The translations under genes and the position numbers were made by a program. Positions 11,196-22,308 of a stretch of DNA of 64,000 nt are shown here, piece after piece. This stretch comes from Diatrype stigma (Eukaryota > Ascomycota > Sordariomycetes > Xylariales > Diatrypaceae): assembly GCA_022225965.2 (NCBI GenBank), contig JAKJXP020000022.1, positions 186,001 through 250,000 on the forward strand, read 5' to 3'. Positions within the stretch are counted from its first letter, which is position 1; the number at the start of each line of letters is the position of its first letter. A model generated the notes under the pieces. It saw only the letters and a list, made by a program, of their open reading frames with translations. It was not told where the DNA came from and did not search any database.

Positions 11196-12719
11196 TCATG
11201 ACTCGTCCATGCGATCCGCATCCTCGCCCTCACCCTCTTCCTGTGCCCCCTCCTCAACCCCTTCCGCCATCACCACATCTTCCGTCCCTCCCGCCTTACC
11301 AGCAGTAGCAGCAGCCCCGCTGTCCTCAGCCCCCAGCAGCGAAACGACCCTCTCGAGCCCCTCGACCTCGCCCCGCCCCAGCGTCCGGCCCTCGCCCTGC
11401 CACTCGCCGTCGCGGACCTCGCCGTCGCGGCCGAGCTCGAGGCCCTGCACGGTCTCGAGGTGGCGTCTCGTCGCGCTCTCGACGTACTCGAGGCGCTCGC
11501 GGCGCCAGCTCTTCTTCTTCCCCGTCCGTCCTTCACCTTCCTCTTCCTCTTCGTCCCCGCTCCCCTTGTCGTCGCCCTCTTCTTTCTCGCTGCTAGGCCC
11601 TCGGGATCGGGAGCGGGACCGCGAAGAACGAGATTTCCTCCGGGTTTTCGCCGCTGCTGGTGCTTTCCGGGTGGAGACGGCGAGGTCCGGCGCCATGGTG
11701 CGCAGCGAGGTCGAGAGCGCCCGCAGCGCCTGCATCTGCGACAGTGTGAAGGCGGCCGTCGTGCTGAGGGGCGTGTCGGGGCCGGCCTCCTTGAGGTCGC
11801 CCTTGTTGTGCAGGAAGGCGAAGGGGCTCTTGTCGTCGCCGTCGCCGCCGTCGTTATTACTGTCGGCGGTGGTCGCTTCCGGGGGGGCACCGCTGCCGCT
11901 GCTGCTCCTGTGACCGGACTCCTTCTTGATGGCGGGGGATGTGGAGGGCGCGCCGACGAGACGCCGCAGGTCCTCCAGCAGGCGCTCGTTGCGCGCGCTC
12001 TCCGCCGCCAGGAGCACGTTCAGCCGCATGCTCTCGCGCAGCTTGCGCCTCAGCTTGTTGATGCCCTCGAGGGTGGGGGCGTCGGGGTTCGCCGGGTTCG
12101 CGATCGCATCCCCCTGTTCTTCCCCGTTCTCTGCAGTACTCGTAGAAGGGGAGGCGGCGATGGTCGTCTCCGGGGTGATGGTAGAGAAGTCCAGGCCCTC
12201 GTAGTGGGACAGGCGCATCCAGTCGCGCACGCCGGGGGGCCGCACGCACAGGATGTTGCGCAGCACGTAGATCTCGAACTTGTCGAAGTTGCGGTCGATG
12301 CTGGCGCAGAGCAGCGTCTCGAGCTGGTGCGTGCCCGACTCGATCTCCGTCCTGGCGGCCTCGATCGAGTCGGGCACCTTCGCGCTCGGTTCTTGCTGCT
12401 GCTGTTGTTGCTGCTGTTTCTTAGCAGCTTTGTTGAAGCCCAGGGCGGCGGGCGACGCGTTCAGGAGGCCCTGCTCGACGCTGTTCAGGGCGCGCTCGGC
12501 GAGGATGTTGACGCTGTTGATCACGTCGTCGATGAGACTCTGTAGGACGGACAAGGAGAGGCCACCCAAGGGGGGACATCGATCTGCTGGTTAGCCCATG
12601 CGCTCTCCCGCTACGGTTGATATGGGTGTGGGTGTTTCGGGGCGGAAAGGCGGAATACGCACGACGGGGGGGTAGCCGAAGTGCTCCGTCAAGAGCTCGG
12701 TGTCGGAGTTGGAAGCCAT
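11196..12719 (-). CDS. MTW1: Kinetochore protein MTW1/MIS12
   Basis: Two exons: 12719-12663 and 12539-11196, with an intron of 123 bases (12662-12540, GTGCGT donor, CTACAG acceptor, phase 0). Exon 1 encodes only 19 residues, MASNSDTELLTEHFGYPPV, which is the hallmark start of Mis12 proteins (TEHFGYPP). Exon 2 continues directly with SLIDDVINSVN and the EQGLL segment. A simple open frame misses exon 1 and starts at an in-intron TTG. The spliced product is 466 residues. MTW1 is a subunit of the MIND/Mis12 complex linking centromeric chromatin to the outer kinetochore. A Gln run lies near residues 57-65, and the C-terminal third is a highly charged Ser/Glu/Arg extension longer than in yeast. Gene identity is secure; the length of the tail is as read. 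Confidence 0.88.
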
Positions 12720-13547
12720 CAGGGCGGCTTATGATTCATCATCCGTTATAAGCCGGCGTTGTAGTACATGCGCGGAAAGGCGACGCGACGGGATGGAATT
12801 CTTGGTGCGTACGAAATGCTCCGAGGTAGTGGGAAATTAAGTATGTCGTCCACTTGGTCTAGTTACTGTAAAGTCAATATTGACAAAATCGTTCGGATGG
12901 TTTGGAGGGGCACCGGCACCACCCTTTAGTTGGTTTAGAGTAGCCTTCAGGGGTCTTCCGTCTGGTCTAACGCTCTTTTGGCTGCCAATGGACCCTTTTG
13001 CTCGCAACCTCAGCGCTAGCTATCGCCTGTAGCCATTGATTGTATGTAGGTATGTATACACGGAGTAAACATCCGGTTGGGCGCTGTGGCTTAACTAGCG
13101 ATTTTACGTCATTCTCCGACAATCGCTCGCCAGGTCGAATAGTGGGATGGGGATTGGGAATTGATAGTTAGTCCCCGAGGTCTTAATGAATAGTGGGATG
13201 AATTACCGGATGAATCAACCACACGGCCGGAGCGATCGATTAGACTAGCATAATGGCCTAGTTACTAGTTATTAGGTATGTCGAATATGCATGTCACATG
13301 TCGGTATTGTATAATCGAGTATGGAGACGTGCCCCCTTGGAGGAAGACATAGATAAACATCCTAGGTTTATTAGATAGTAGCTGTGTTCCTCCTGTCTTC
13401 CCATCCGCCATCCTGACTCTAACACAGGTCTAACACAGGTCCTCGCTCCGGGGTAGACGGTGATCGAGAGACAAACCACCCATCCTTACGAGCAATTCAG
13501 TCAGTTGCCTGAATATCAACTGAGGGACGCAAGTAAACAGCCAAGCA
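12720..13547. promoter_or_regulatory. Divergent promoter region between MTW1 and proline-rich gene
   Basis: About 830 bases between two divergent start codons, with no coding content. An AT-richer stretch around 13240-13390 contains ordinary TAGTTA/TAGTAG motifs. No specific binding site can be named. Confidence 0.4.
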
Positions 13548-14931
13548 ATGCCGGACTGGAAGGGCTTGGCGAAGAACGGCTGGCACCCCGAGAAGGATTC
13601 CTCTTCCGGGTCAACCTCTAATTCTATCACCGGCCTCGGTGTCAGGAGCTCCGTTGTAAGTCAGCACCCGACCTATAGCGATAGCCTGCTTAACCTAGAC
13701 GATACCAACATCCAATGCGTTACACTGCCCCTCCTCCCTTCCCTCCCTCCGGCCTATACCATCCCTTATCACTACCTCACACCTACCTACATACTACCCC
13801 TATATCCGACCAATCGTGCAGATATACACGTATTTGCTGTGCATCATCGTACACTGACTGACGCCCTTCCAACAGAAAGGCTTCGTCGGCCGCGGTGACG
13901 ACAGCAGAACCTCGTCGATCGAACACCGCGCCCAGCCCGCATCCATACACTCGCTGCGGGACCCTTCGTCATTCGGCCCGCCCCCGAAACGGACGACGGC
14001 GACGATACCGCCACCTTCGCCCGCCGGCGGTTCTGCTTCTTCTGCCCTGTCATCTCCGTCTCATTCTCCCTACCCTACCTCCAATGCCATAGCGCCTGCC
14101 CCACCGGCGCGGAACCACGCCCTCCAGGCGCCCGCCACCATTGCGAGAGGGGGAAGAGAAGAAGAGCAGCAGCAATACCACCATCACCAACAACAGCAAG
14201 AGCCAACCCCAGAGCCAAGGCCCTACCGCGTCAACACGACCGGTCTCCAGACATCGCACCTTCCGCCTCCGCCGAAGCGGCGCGATGACGGTAGTGGCGG
14301 TGGCGGCGGAGGACTAGGAGGAAATCGGCCACCACCCCCATCCCTGCCTCCACGCCTACCGCCTCGGGGCGCTTCGACAAACGGAGCTCCCAGCCCAACT
14401 GCCACCAGCAGCCCCAGCAGCAGTAGCCCGGTCGGCGGTTCGCGGCAGCCGCCGCCGCAGAGCTACCAGCTGAATCAGGGTGCCATGGACCGGCTTGGCG
14501 CGGCGGGCGTCTCGGTGCCGGGGTTGGGGATCGGCGCGGGAGGAGGGGCAGGAGCAGGAGGCGGAGATGCACTGGGGAGACTGGGCAAGGCAGCCGCGGC
14601 AGCATCGTTTGGTAACGGCGGCGGCAGCGGTGGTGGCGGTGGTAGGCCTCCACCGCCCGCTAGACCGACGTCGACTCCAGGCGGAAACGCGCAGATGGGC
14701 GAGCTGCAGACGCGGTTCGCACGCCTCGGCGCCTCGGCGGCCATTTCGCATGCTCAGGGATCTACGCCTACACCTACATCGGATCGAATCGCGACGGCTA
14801 TAGGCAAGAAACCGGCGCCTCCCCCGCCGCCTAAGAAGAAGCCCACCTTGTCGGGGCCCAACACGGCGGCAGCTGGGGGAGGAGATGCACCGCCTCCCGT
14901 GCCGTTGGCTACGAGGCCGAAGTTTGGTTGA
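13548..14931 (+). CDS. Proline/glycine-rich protein, possibly SH3-ligand adaptor (AIM3-like)
   Basis: Two exons: 13548-13655 (36 codons) and 13876-14931, separated by a 220-base intron with a GTAAGT donor and CAACAG acceptor, phase 0. The joined frame gives 387 residues. It begins MPDWKGLAKNGWHPEK. It then has long Pro-rich stretches (PPPPKR, LPPRLPPRG), Gly runs, a Gln/His run and a C-terminal KKPAPPPPPKKK tract, ending PPPVPLATRPKFG. Poly-Pro class I/II motifs suggest binding to SH3 domains, as in actin-patch adaptors such as yeast AIM3, but this is inference from composition. There is no enzymatic domain. An internal ATG at 14485 would give only the last 148 residues. It converges with TCTP, 307 bases apart. 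Confidence 0.72.
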
Positions 14932-15238
14932 TCGTAGCCATGGCGACAGTGCAGTTTGTTAGTTTGTTATTATATCCCCACTGTTCATCGTGGCATAGAT
15001 GATAGAACGAGGAATAGACAAATCACCGTATGAAAGGGATAGCCATTATATGCATTTTAATGTAACGGAACAAAAGAGAGCTTTATTTTCATATAGGCTG
15101 ATCTGGCTGAAACGTAATTAACTATCTCAGACGAACTCTTGTAGTAGTCCAAACAGCCTAGTTTCTGGGGCTTAAATGCAACGTGAGCAACCCCAAGCCG
15201 TATGCATCGTCATGTCATTCACTTCCTTCTTAAACTCC
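14932..15238. other. Short convergent intergenic region
   Basis: 307 bases between the stops of the proline-rich gene and TCTP, AT-rich (15030-15120). It should hold both polyadenylation sites, and the 3' UTRs may overlap. Confidence 0.45.
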
Positions 15239-16102
15239 TTAAACCTTCATCTGGCTAAGTCCGTGCTTCCACAGAGTGACATAAGGGGTGACACCATCCT
15301 CGCGGTAGTTCAGGAGGACGACCCTGAAATTCTTGTCAGTTTCGAAGATCTCTATACGTACGGGGACTACAGATTCAACTTACATTCCATCGGGGTCCAT
15401 CTCAGGACCGGTGTAGAACTCGTAGTCCTTGAAGTTGGCGCTGATCTTCTTGAAGAAAGCCTGAGCCTTCTGCTGGAAATCCTTGATCTCCTCATCTGAG
15501 GCACCACGCTCCTTCAACTTCGCTGACAGGGTCTTGAGGTAGCCTAATGGATAGTAAATTAGCCAAGTTCGGAGATAAAAGGGCAACCCAGTTGCCGACT
15601 GGGCAGGGAAATGTAACGCACCCTTCAGGTATAGGCCATAGCTCTTCTTGTCGAACTGGGTCGGCTTAAGGTTGAACGTGTGGAGGATGTTGTTGACCTT
15701 CTGGACACCGTCATCGAGACCATCGTCGGCCTCCTCGGCGGAAGCGTTGGCACCAGTGTCTATATAGCAGAGGGTTGTTAGATAATTCGAAAATTTGGTA
15801 AACCAATATCAACATGTTTGAGGAAAGACTATCAGGGGTTGTCGTGGGTAAGAGAGCTACGTACCAACATTGACAGCGCCAATCTCGATCATGGCACACT
15901 CGGCCTCGTAGGCAACACCGTCGACCTCCGTGATGGGGAAGGAGTCGGAGAGGAGCTCATCCTCCGAGTTAGAGCAGATATCCTAGTAACGCACGTGTTA
16001 GTAAATGCGGAAAAAATCCTGTCGCATCGTGGGGTTGGGTTCGGAGATATTTCAAAGCTGAGATATTGATGATCGGCGAATGCGTACCTTGTAGATAAGC
16101 AT
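15239..16102 (-). CDS. TMA19: Translationally controlled tumour protein homologue (TCTP)
   Basis: Five exons rebuilt on the minus strand: 16102-16088, 15982-15865, 15759-15622, 15543-15384 and 15323-15239. All introns are GT-AG and all phases agree. The product is 171 residues, the usual TCTP length. It starts MLIYKDI, and carries the acidic ELLSD segment, the [12 protein letters not shown] helix region, [25 protein letters not shown] and the C-terminal [13 protein letters not shown] is an abundant cytosolic, ribosome-associated protein (TMA19 in yeast) linked to translation and stress. It is not a toxin or enzyme. The first coding exon is only 15 bases, so gene finders may miss the start. 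It is divergent from SUR2 across 1.8 kb. Confidence 0.93.
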
Positions 16103-17901
16103 TTTGGCTGGTGTGAAGTAAGAATAACGACGGCAACAGAGAAGAAGATGAGATGGAGGCGCGAGGCAGATGAAGACGAGGCAGGTCAAAGGAGGGAAAG
16201 TTTCTGCCTTTGGAAGTTGATTGATGGAAGGCGAAAAAGTGGCAGGGAAAATAGAGAGACAGGATCTTGAAAAATGAGGGGCACAAATCTGATAGCGGAA
16301 GTCCCTCCAAGTCCCTCTGTCCCTCCAAGTGCCCCCAAAGTCCCCTCTAACAGGCATAATAGGCAGGAGACAGTAGGAAAACTTTAGTGGACAATGGCGG
16401 GGCGGACGAAGCTAGACCTATTCGGATTGGACCATCGAAAATCTAGATCTTCGGTACAGCAGGTCCAGTCGGGTGTCATGTCACCATGTGCCAGCAACTG
16501 TGGACAGCTGGGGGCGGCTGTTCCCATGGCCGGAGATTCCATCCAGTACGGTACCTAGGTACTTAGTGGTAAACTTTTAATATCATGCAGCTTTCGCCAC
16601 TGACATGACCCCAGGATGCACGATCCATGTACTTTATACACGCATATAGTTATGTAATATCCAGAGCCCAGTTTTCATCTATATACACAAAAGACCCAAA
16701 ATACACAGGTGGGTGGCGGCTCTGGCACATCTGCAGTGTGCACAATGTAACTACATGTACCTGGCTATGTCCCTAGTAACAACTTTTATGAAACGACGCG
16801 CTGATACTTATTACCCAAAGGCCCAGGAAATCTACGCGTATCACTACCTGTTAGCCCCAATTCATGGAAATATAGATGTCCGTCAACGCAATAAGATCGG
16901 GTGCTTCCCATGAAAAGAAGGGGCACTGTAAAGTCACGAGTCGTTCGACATGGGGAGACATGAATAACTAGGTACCCTTGGTCAGGCAAGCCGCGAAACC
17001 ACGAGATTGGGGTTACTGCGTGCTTCGTATGAAGGAAAGGAAGGGTATAGAATAGAAAGAACAGAAACGGGAACATGAACCCAAAAAGAACCTAAAAAGG
17101 GGTCGGCGTTATGTCCAGTTTCTGGATGCCAATGCCAATGCCATTGTCCAGTACGAAGTAAAATGCCGCTCTCATAACAGCAATAAATCGCGTAAAGCAC
17201 CTGTCCAGCGCCTGTCTACCCTAATGTCTACCCTAATGCAGTAAGTGTTTGCTCCATAAGGCAGCATGATAGGCGCTATGTAGGCACTATGAAGGCGCTA
17301 TGTAGGTATGGAGGCCTGTATGTACTTCGTAGGTGCCTGCATATGCCCGATGCCATAGAAGTTATGGGGCCGAAAACATCTGATAATGGCTCCTCGGAAC
17401 CCGTCCGTCTCCAGGTTGACATCCAAGAAATGTCTTATTAGCTTTTCGGCGGCGAAAGCTTCTCTTTATTCGACTTTCACCCACCCAAGTCGCCACTGCT
17501 CTGCTCCAAGGAGTAGGTACAGCTCTAATGATCGTTACCACTACATACCTGTCTATGTAACTAACTACCTACCTTATTACCTGTTATCCATAACCCAATT
17601 CCCATACTTACCTTTTGCATAATAAAGTATAATATCCCGCCGGCTGCCTCGGGTGTGACTATTGCTACTACCTTACATACTACGGTGCCTATACCCAGTA
17701 CGATTAACAGCATTGTCGCTCCCTACGTAGCTGCAAGTTTCGACCCTTCTTTTTCTTCTATTTTATTTCCATTTTCAATTTTCTCCTTCGTTACTCGAAG
17801 CTCTCACCAGATTGGCCTACCGACCTAGAATCGCCACTCTATTCTACCGAGCAGAGTAGACCGATATCTTCCTCTCCGCCGCTAAGTCCAATTCCAAGTG
17901 C
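16103..17901. promoter_or_regulatory. Divergent intergenic region between TCTP and SUR2
   Basis: A 1.8-kb region with no supported gene. TACCTAGGTA is at 16552 and TACGAAGTA words are at 17152 and 17323. A tract with a repeated AGGCRCTATG-type phrase is at about 17265-17305. A pyrimidine-rich stretch at about 17745-17800 precedes SUR2 and probably marks its promoter or leader. It must contain the start regions of both genes. Confidence 0.45.
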
Positions 17902-19101
17902 ATGGCGGCGGCTATTCAATCAATCATGGCGGACAATATAACGGCGTCAATAGCTGCCACCGAGCTTCCGCCCCTGCCGTCCTACACCCTCGTCGAGAGG
18001 CCCGACTTGATACCCGGATTCCCCGACGCCCTCCTATCCATCTTCGCACCCATTGCCGCGTATTGGGTCGTCTCGCTTTTCTTCCACGTCATTGACGTGT
18101 ACGACGTCTGGCCCCAGTATCGACTCCATACCCCAGCCGAGATCGCCCAGCGCAACCGTGCCACGCGCTATGAAGTATTCCGCGATGTCATCGTCCAGCA
18201 ATTCATACAGGCCGGCATGTCCTTCGCCCTCGATGTCCTCGACCCTCCGCAAATGATGGGCAAGGACGACTACGACGTCGCCGTCTGGGCCACCCGGATT
18301 CGAGTGGCGCAAAGGGCGCTGCCCACTATCCTCAGTGTTCTTGGACTCAATGCCGCTGCCATTTCCAAGAACATGTCCGTGTCCCATCCTCTGCTGGCCG
18401 GTGCGCTAGCTGGTGGTCACTACCCCTTCCTCACCGATCTCGCTGGTCCCGACGGAAGCGCCGTCCCGGCTTTTGCGCCTTGGGAATCTGTGGTTGCTAA
18501 GACCATATATCACGTCATCATTCCCGCTATACAGTTTATCATTGCTGTCGTTTTCTTGGATACTTGGCAGTACTTTCTCCATCGCGCTATGCATATAAAC
18601 AAGTGGTTATACTGTAGGGAACTTTGTACATCACCCCCTTTCTTGGACGCGATGACTAACAGATCCATAGCCACTTTCCACTCGAGACACCACCGCCTTT
18701 ATGTTCCTTACGCATACGGAGCCCTGTATAACCACCCATTCGAAGGTTTCCTCCTCGATACGCTTGGTGCTGGTCTCGCCTATAAGGTCGCCGGGATGAC
18801 CCAACGACAAGGCATCTTTTTCTGGGTCTCGTCTACTGTCAAGACAGTAGACGACCACTGCGGCTATTCGCTGCCCTGGGATCCCATCCAGCACATTTCC
18901 GGCAACAATGCAGCATACCACGATATCCATCACCAGAGCTGGGGTATCAAGACGAACTTCTCTCAGCCGTTCTTCACATTCTGGGATGCCTTCTGTGGGA
19001 CCATGTGGAAGGGCGACACGTTCCTAAAGTACGAAAGGACCAGGAATAGAGCCCAAGAGACTCAAGCAGAAACAAGAAAAGAATCTGCCAAGGCCCAATA
19101 A
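17902..19101 (+). CDS. SUR2: Sphinganine C4-monooxygenase (fatty acid hydroxylase superfamily)
   Basis: Two exons, 17902-18613 and 18671-19101. The 57-base intron has a GTAGGG donor, an internal ACTAAC branch site and an ATAG acceptor. It is a multiple of three with no stop, so an unspliced reading adds 19 residues and looks intact. The spliced product is 380 residues. The di-iron histidine boxes of the family are HRAMH (227-231), HSRHH (241-245, just after the junction) and HDIHH (321-325). Several hydrophobic segments fit an ER membrane enzyme. SUR2 hydroxylates dihydrosphingosine at C4 to make phytosphingosine. The start could also be the second Met, nine codons on (17926). It converges with the DUF7704 gene. 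Confidence 0.9.
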   Translation: MAAAIQSIMADNITASIAATELPPLPSYTLVERPDLIPGFPDALLSIFAPIAAYWVVSLFFHVIDVYDVWPQYRLHTPAEIAQRNRATRYEVFRDVIVQQFIQAGMSFALDVLDPPQMMGKDDYDVAVWATRIRVAQRALPTILSVLGLNAAAISKNMSVSHPLLAGALAGGHYPFLTDLAGPDGSAVPAFAPWESVVAKTIYHVIIPAIQFIIAVVFLDTWQYFLHRAMHINKWLYCRELCTSPPFLDAMTNRSIATFHSRHHRLYVPYAYGALYNHPFEGFLLDTLGAGLAYKVAGMTQRQGIFFWVSSTVKTVDDHCGYSLPWDPIQHISGNNAAYHDIHHQSWGIKTNFSQPFFTFWDAFCGTMWKGDTFLKYERTRNRAQETQAETRKESAKAQ

Positions 19102-20042
19102 AGCGCCAGCACAGTAACTATTTTGCATTAATTCGGTACAACACATTCGCTGTATAAATTTTAAGGGGGGTCGGATACACTCGTTATATGGCGCGGAAGG
19201 GGCAGTTTGGATTGAATGATACGCAGTTTACACGCCCACTGACGCGTTATGGAGCATTGGAACGGCGTTTTCTTTCTGGTCACTTTCGATTCTACTCCGG
19301 CCTATCTAGAATGGGCATTTTTTGTTGGCGTGTGGGTGTGCGGCGGTGTCTGAGGGTGCCCAGGTGGCGGCCATGATTGAAGTTGATGTACCCAACGAAC
19401 GAAATGGCCTGAAGCACGTGAACAAAGGGGGTGGCTGCACTCATGAGCTGTGCAGATGTACGATTGGTTGCACACAGTCGGTCTTATAGCTATTCCTGCC
19501 ACATAAATAGGTGGCTAATGATAATATATCTTGTCATTCTGTGTATATATACTATATTCCAAGCAAGTTTCCCACTTGACCTGGTAGGCTGATAGACGGT
19601 ACCGAAGAACCGCAGACGAACTAGCCTTGATTTCAGTATATCTATGCAGCTAGCTATTCCAATATCAAATATTCCGAGCATTCGTTGGTAAATGTAGCTA
19701 GGCGCTACTACGCGCTTGAATGGCAATGAAGTCCAATCTAAAGAAGAATACAGCCTCATCGGCAAGCTCGTATTATGAATACCTCGGCAGTTTTTGTATG
19801 AGAAAGGCAACATCGCAATACGTATGCTCCTTCATAGGTCCCAGAACAGTGACTGCCCCGATACCTCATCCCACAGCGCTCGCAACATCTCAGTCCGTAT
19901 TCAACCACGTCCTCTCCCATACACGCAAACATTATATAATAATGCATCGGCTTGAACAAAACAAAGGCCCATGTTCTCATAACCGGTTCTCAACCGGATT
20001 CCTAGCGCTACTGGCGAATTGTTTTCACTAAGTGCCTGGTCT
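19102..20042. other. Convergent intergenic region
   Basis: About 940 bases between SUR2 and the DUF7704 gene. No coding region was recognised. It is AT-rich around 19500-19700 and holds the 3' UTRs. Confidence 0.45.
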
Positions 20043-20812
20043 TTACGCCTTCTTCTTGCCGAGGCTCGCGGGACCCGGGTTCGAGCCCGCGGAGGCCAAG
20101 TGGCCGAACACGCCCAGCAACGCGAGCAAACGATGCACATTCAAGAAAACGCTGACCCCGACGGAGCCCCAGATCATGTCGTTCCAGCGACTCGGGTCCC
20201 ACTACAACCACAAGCTGTTAGCGAAGCTCGTCTTCTTTGCACAGAGTTCTCATTTCGTTCCATTTCCCCTTCTTCCCAGGGAGGGGGCTGGATATAACGG
20301 GCCCTATGTGGAAAAGGGGGTGGGGGATTGAAGAGATGCCGCTTACGAAGACCTCCGAGCCGACGCCCGCGTACGTCGCGTAGATGTGGCCGTAGTCGGC
20401 CAGCGCAACGGCGAGCAGGTACCCGCGCGTCACGGGCGCGTGCGGCGTGAAGCAGCAGACGACCGCCAGCGCGGCCAGGAGCAGGTACACGTTGACGAGC
20501 GCCAAGGTCAGGACCAGGCCTTGCGGCGGGACTGCTGCCACCTCCGCCACCGCCGCCGCACCGTTGCTGCTGGTAGGCACCTGGTCGAGGTAGAATTGCT
20601 GCGGATCGCGGATGCCGGTGATGTAGGCCCAGACACTGCGAATGGGGAGAGGGCGTGTTAGGTTGATTAGACGGGTTTGGTTTGGTTTGGTTTGGTTTGG
20701 TTTGTAAAGGGTAAGCGGATTTGGTGAAGGGATTAGACAACACCTACAGCAGGAGAGGCTCGATGATGCCGAGGATCACGAGCGGATAGGTGGATAGGCA
20801 GGATACCGCCAT
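20043..20812 (-). CDS. DUF7704-type integral membrane protein
   Basis: Three exons: 20812-20748, 20635-20347 and 20201-20043. GT-AG introns and consistent phases give 170 residues. Four hydrophobic segments are visible: near residues 3-25 (ending IIEPLLLVWAYITG), about 55-80, about 88-105, and about 130-150. The motif WNDMIWGS after the second junction, a short loop and the length of about 150-170 residues match the fungal DUF7704 family of four-helix membrane proteins, whose function is unknown. Intron 1 carries a TTTGG pentanucleotide repeat. The GC content of exon 2 is much higher than that of the flanks. Family assignment is from memory of conserved phrases and is moderately sure; the gene structure is well supported. 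Confidence 0.75.
20673..20704. repeat. TTTGG pentanucleotide repeat in intron 1
   Basis: About six TTTGG units inside the first intron of the DUF7704 gene. Confidence 0.85.
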
Positions 20813-22198
20813 TTTGTTTGCCGGTGGGAGAGGGCGTTAACTACCTAGGCTGATATAAGGTCGGAAGAGTGGTATAGAGGGGAGACGGAAAAGATAAGGA
20901 AAGCCAATAAAGGAGAGACGAGAGGGCTGGGGCTTTTATTCTAGCGATATACCGAGCTGACAGTGCAGGAAGGACTACAGGGCTGTTATTGATATCATAG
21001 CTAACTATCGTCTCGCCTGATCGGCTATCTATTCTCATTGGACATCGCCCTTTGGTGTTCTATAAATAAAAGCAACAGCAAAATCTCCTAACTGCTTTTC
21101 CCCTGGTAATTTCAACCTAGTCTCGAGTTATCATTTTGTTCACCTTGGGGTTAGTCGAATCCTTCCGATGCTTCAAGTGGACAGGCGACTTGAGCTATAT
21201 ATACTCAACGGTGCGTGGAATTGTCGAACACGTTACACATAATCCTGGTACGCTTGATATACTCGTCCTTGATTACTACCGGGCGTTTTTCAGCCCTACA
21301 AACTAGAGTTATTGCGCTAGGTATCGGGCATTTAAGATCCCTATAATGCGGTTCCCCCGCCCCCCTTGAACATGCAGCAGGGCATTATAAACTGAGCTAC
21401 GATACTTCGTACATCACCGTTATGTTCATGTTTCGTTGCCGTTCTATGGCAGCATCAGCCTCCCAGCCCTCAGCTCCTGATAGGCGTCAGGTTATCGGCG
21501 AGAAGCCAGCCAAGAGGCTTCGGTTTGCCGAACTCTATTTAAGCTATGCTTATCCTTCCACTAAGACAAATGCACACACCTTTTTAGCTCACTCCCGCCG
21601 GATACCCTCGGCATCGAACCACCGGTGGCGGTACGAAGGACGCGGGAGCCTCCGTACCTAAGGGGCCTTCTTGATCACTGCGATGATTTCTGTCGGCTTG
21701 CCTAGACAGGCTATCCTGTGAATGGGCTGCACTCGCAATACGACACAGAACCAACATGATCACTTCATAGGATCGTTACGCGTGTAACCCTCAACTCCCA
21801 TTTGGCCAATGGCTTACCATCTGCAGCACCCGTTCGCGCGTTGGCTAAGCATCTTTTGAGTCATGTTTGCGACTGTGCCATTGACAGATACATGCGTACT
21901 TCAGGGACAATCTGATTATGTGCAGATACTAGGTATTAGGTATGTAGGTGACTGGAATGATTATGTCCGCAGCGCGCATTGGCGGGAACGATATACATGC
22001 GCGTCAAGGGAATCCGTGCGCTGCGATAACACAGCTAACTTGATCGCATCACTAAGGCAGGATCTCGTAGCCCTCCTCGGTATGGGGATTACTGTTGCAG
22101 CTAAAACCCCCATTAACGAGGTTAACAGCGAATGATTATGGCTGAATGGGCCTGTTCTGATAGCTCGACCCCGCATCCAGTCGTTCTCTCATATGGCA
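20813..22198. other. Gene-free region left of the small LTR element
   Basis: Contains the upstream region of the DUF7704 gene and then about 1 kb without a supported gene. Small frames (21422-21661 and 21863-22135) lack recognisable content. TACTTCGTA is at 21403. Base composition is normal right up to the LTR boundary at 22199, where it turns abruptly AT-rich. Confidence 0.45.
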
Positions 22199-22308
22199 TG
22201 TCATATATGTAATGCTCTAAGGGCTTAATGTTATATTTTCTAGATATCGATAAATATCGATACGCTTGTTTACTTATGTATATTAATTAAGTAAGGTATT
22301 ACGTAATA
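22199..22308. repeat. Left LTR of small element (heavily mutated)
   Basis: 110 bases. It opens TGTCATATATGTAATG and ends ACGTAATA, where the right copy has ACGTGACA. By hand count 15 of the 18 differences from the right LTR place A or T here and G or C there. Confidence 0.85.

Noticed and set aside
11460..12545. Plus-strand frame of 361 codons and another at 10978-11913
   Set aside because: Antisense shadows of MTW1, whose conserved N terminus and splice structure are clear.
20070..20095. GGGTTCGAGCCC, a tRNA B-box-like string
   Set aside because: It lies in the last coding exon of the DUF7704 gene; no acceptor stem or anticodon arm can be drawn around it.
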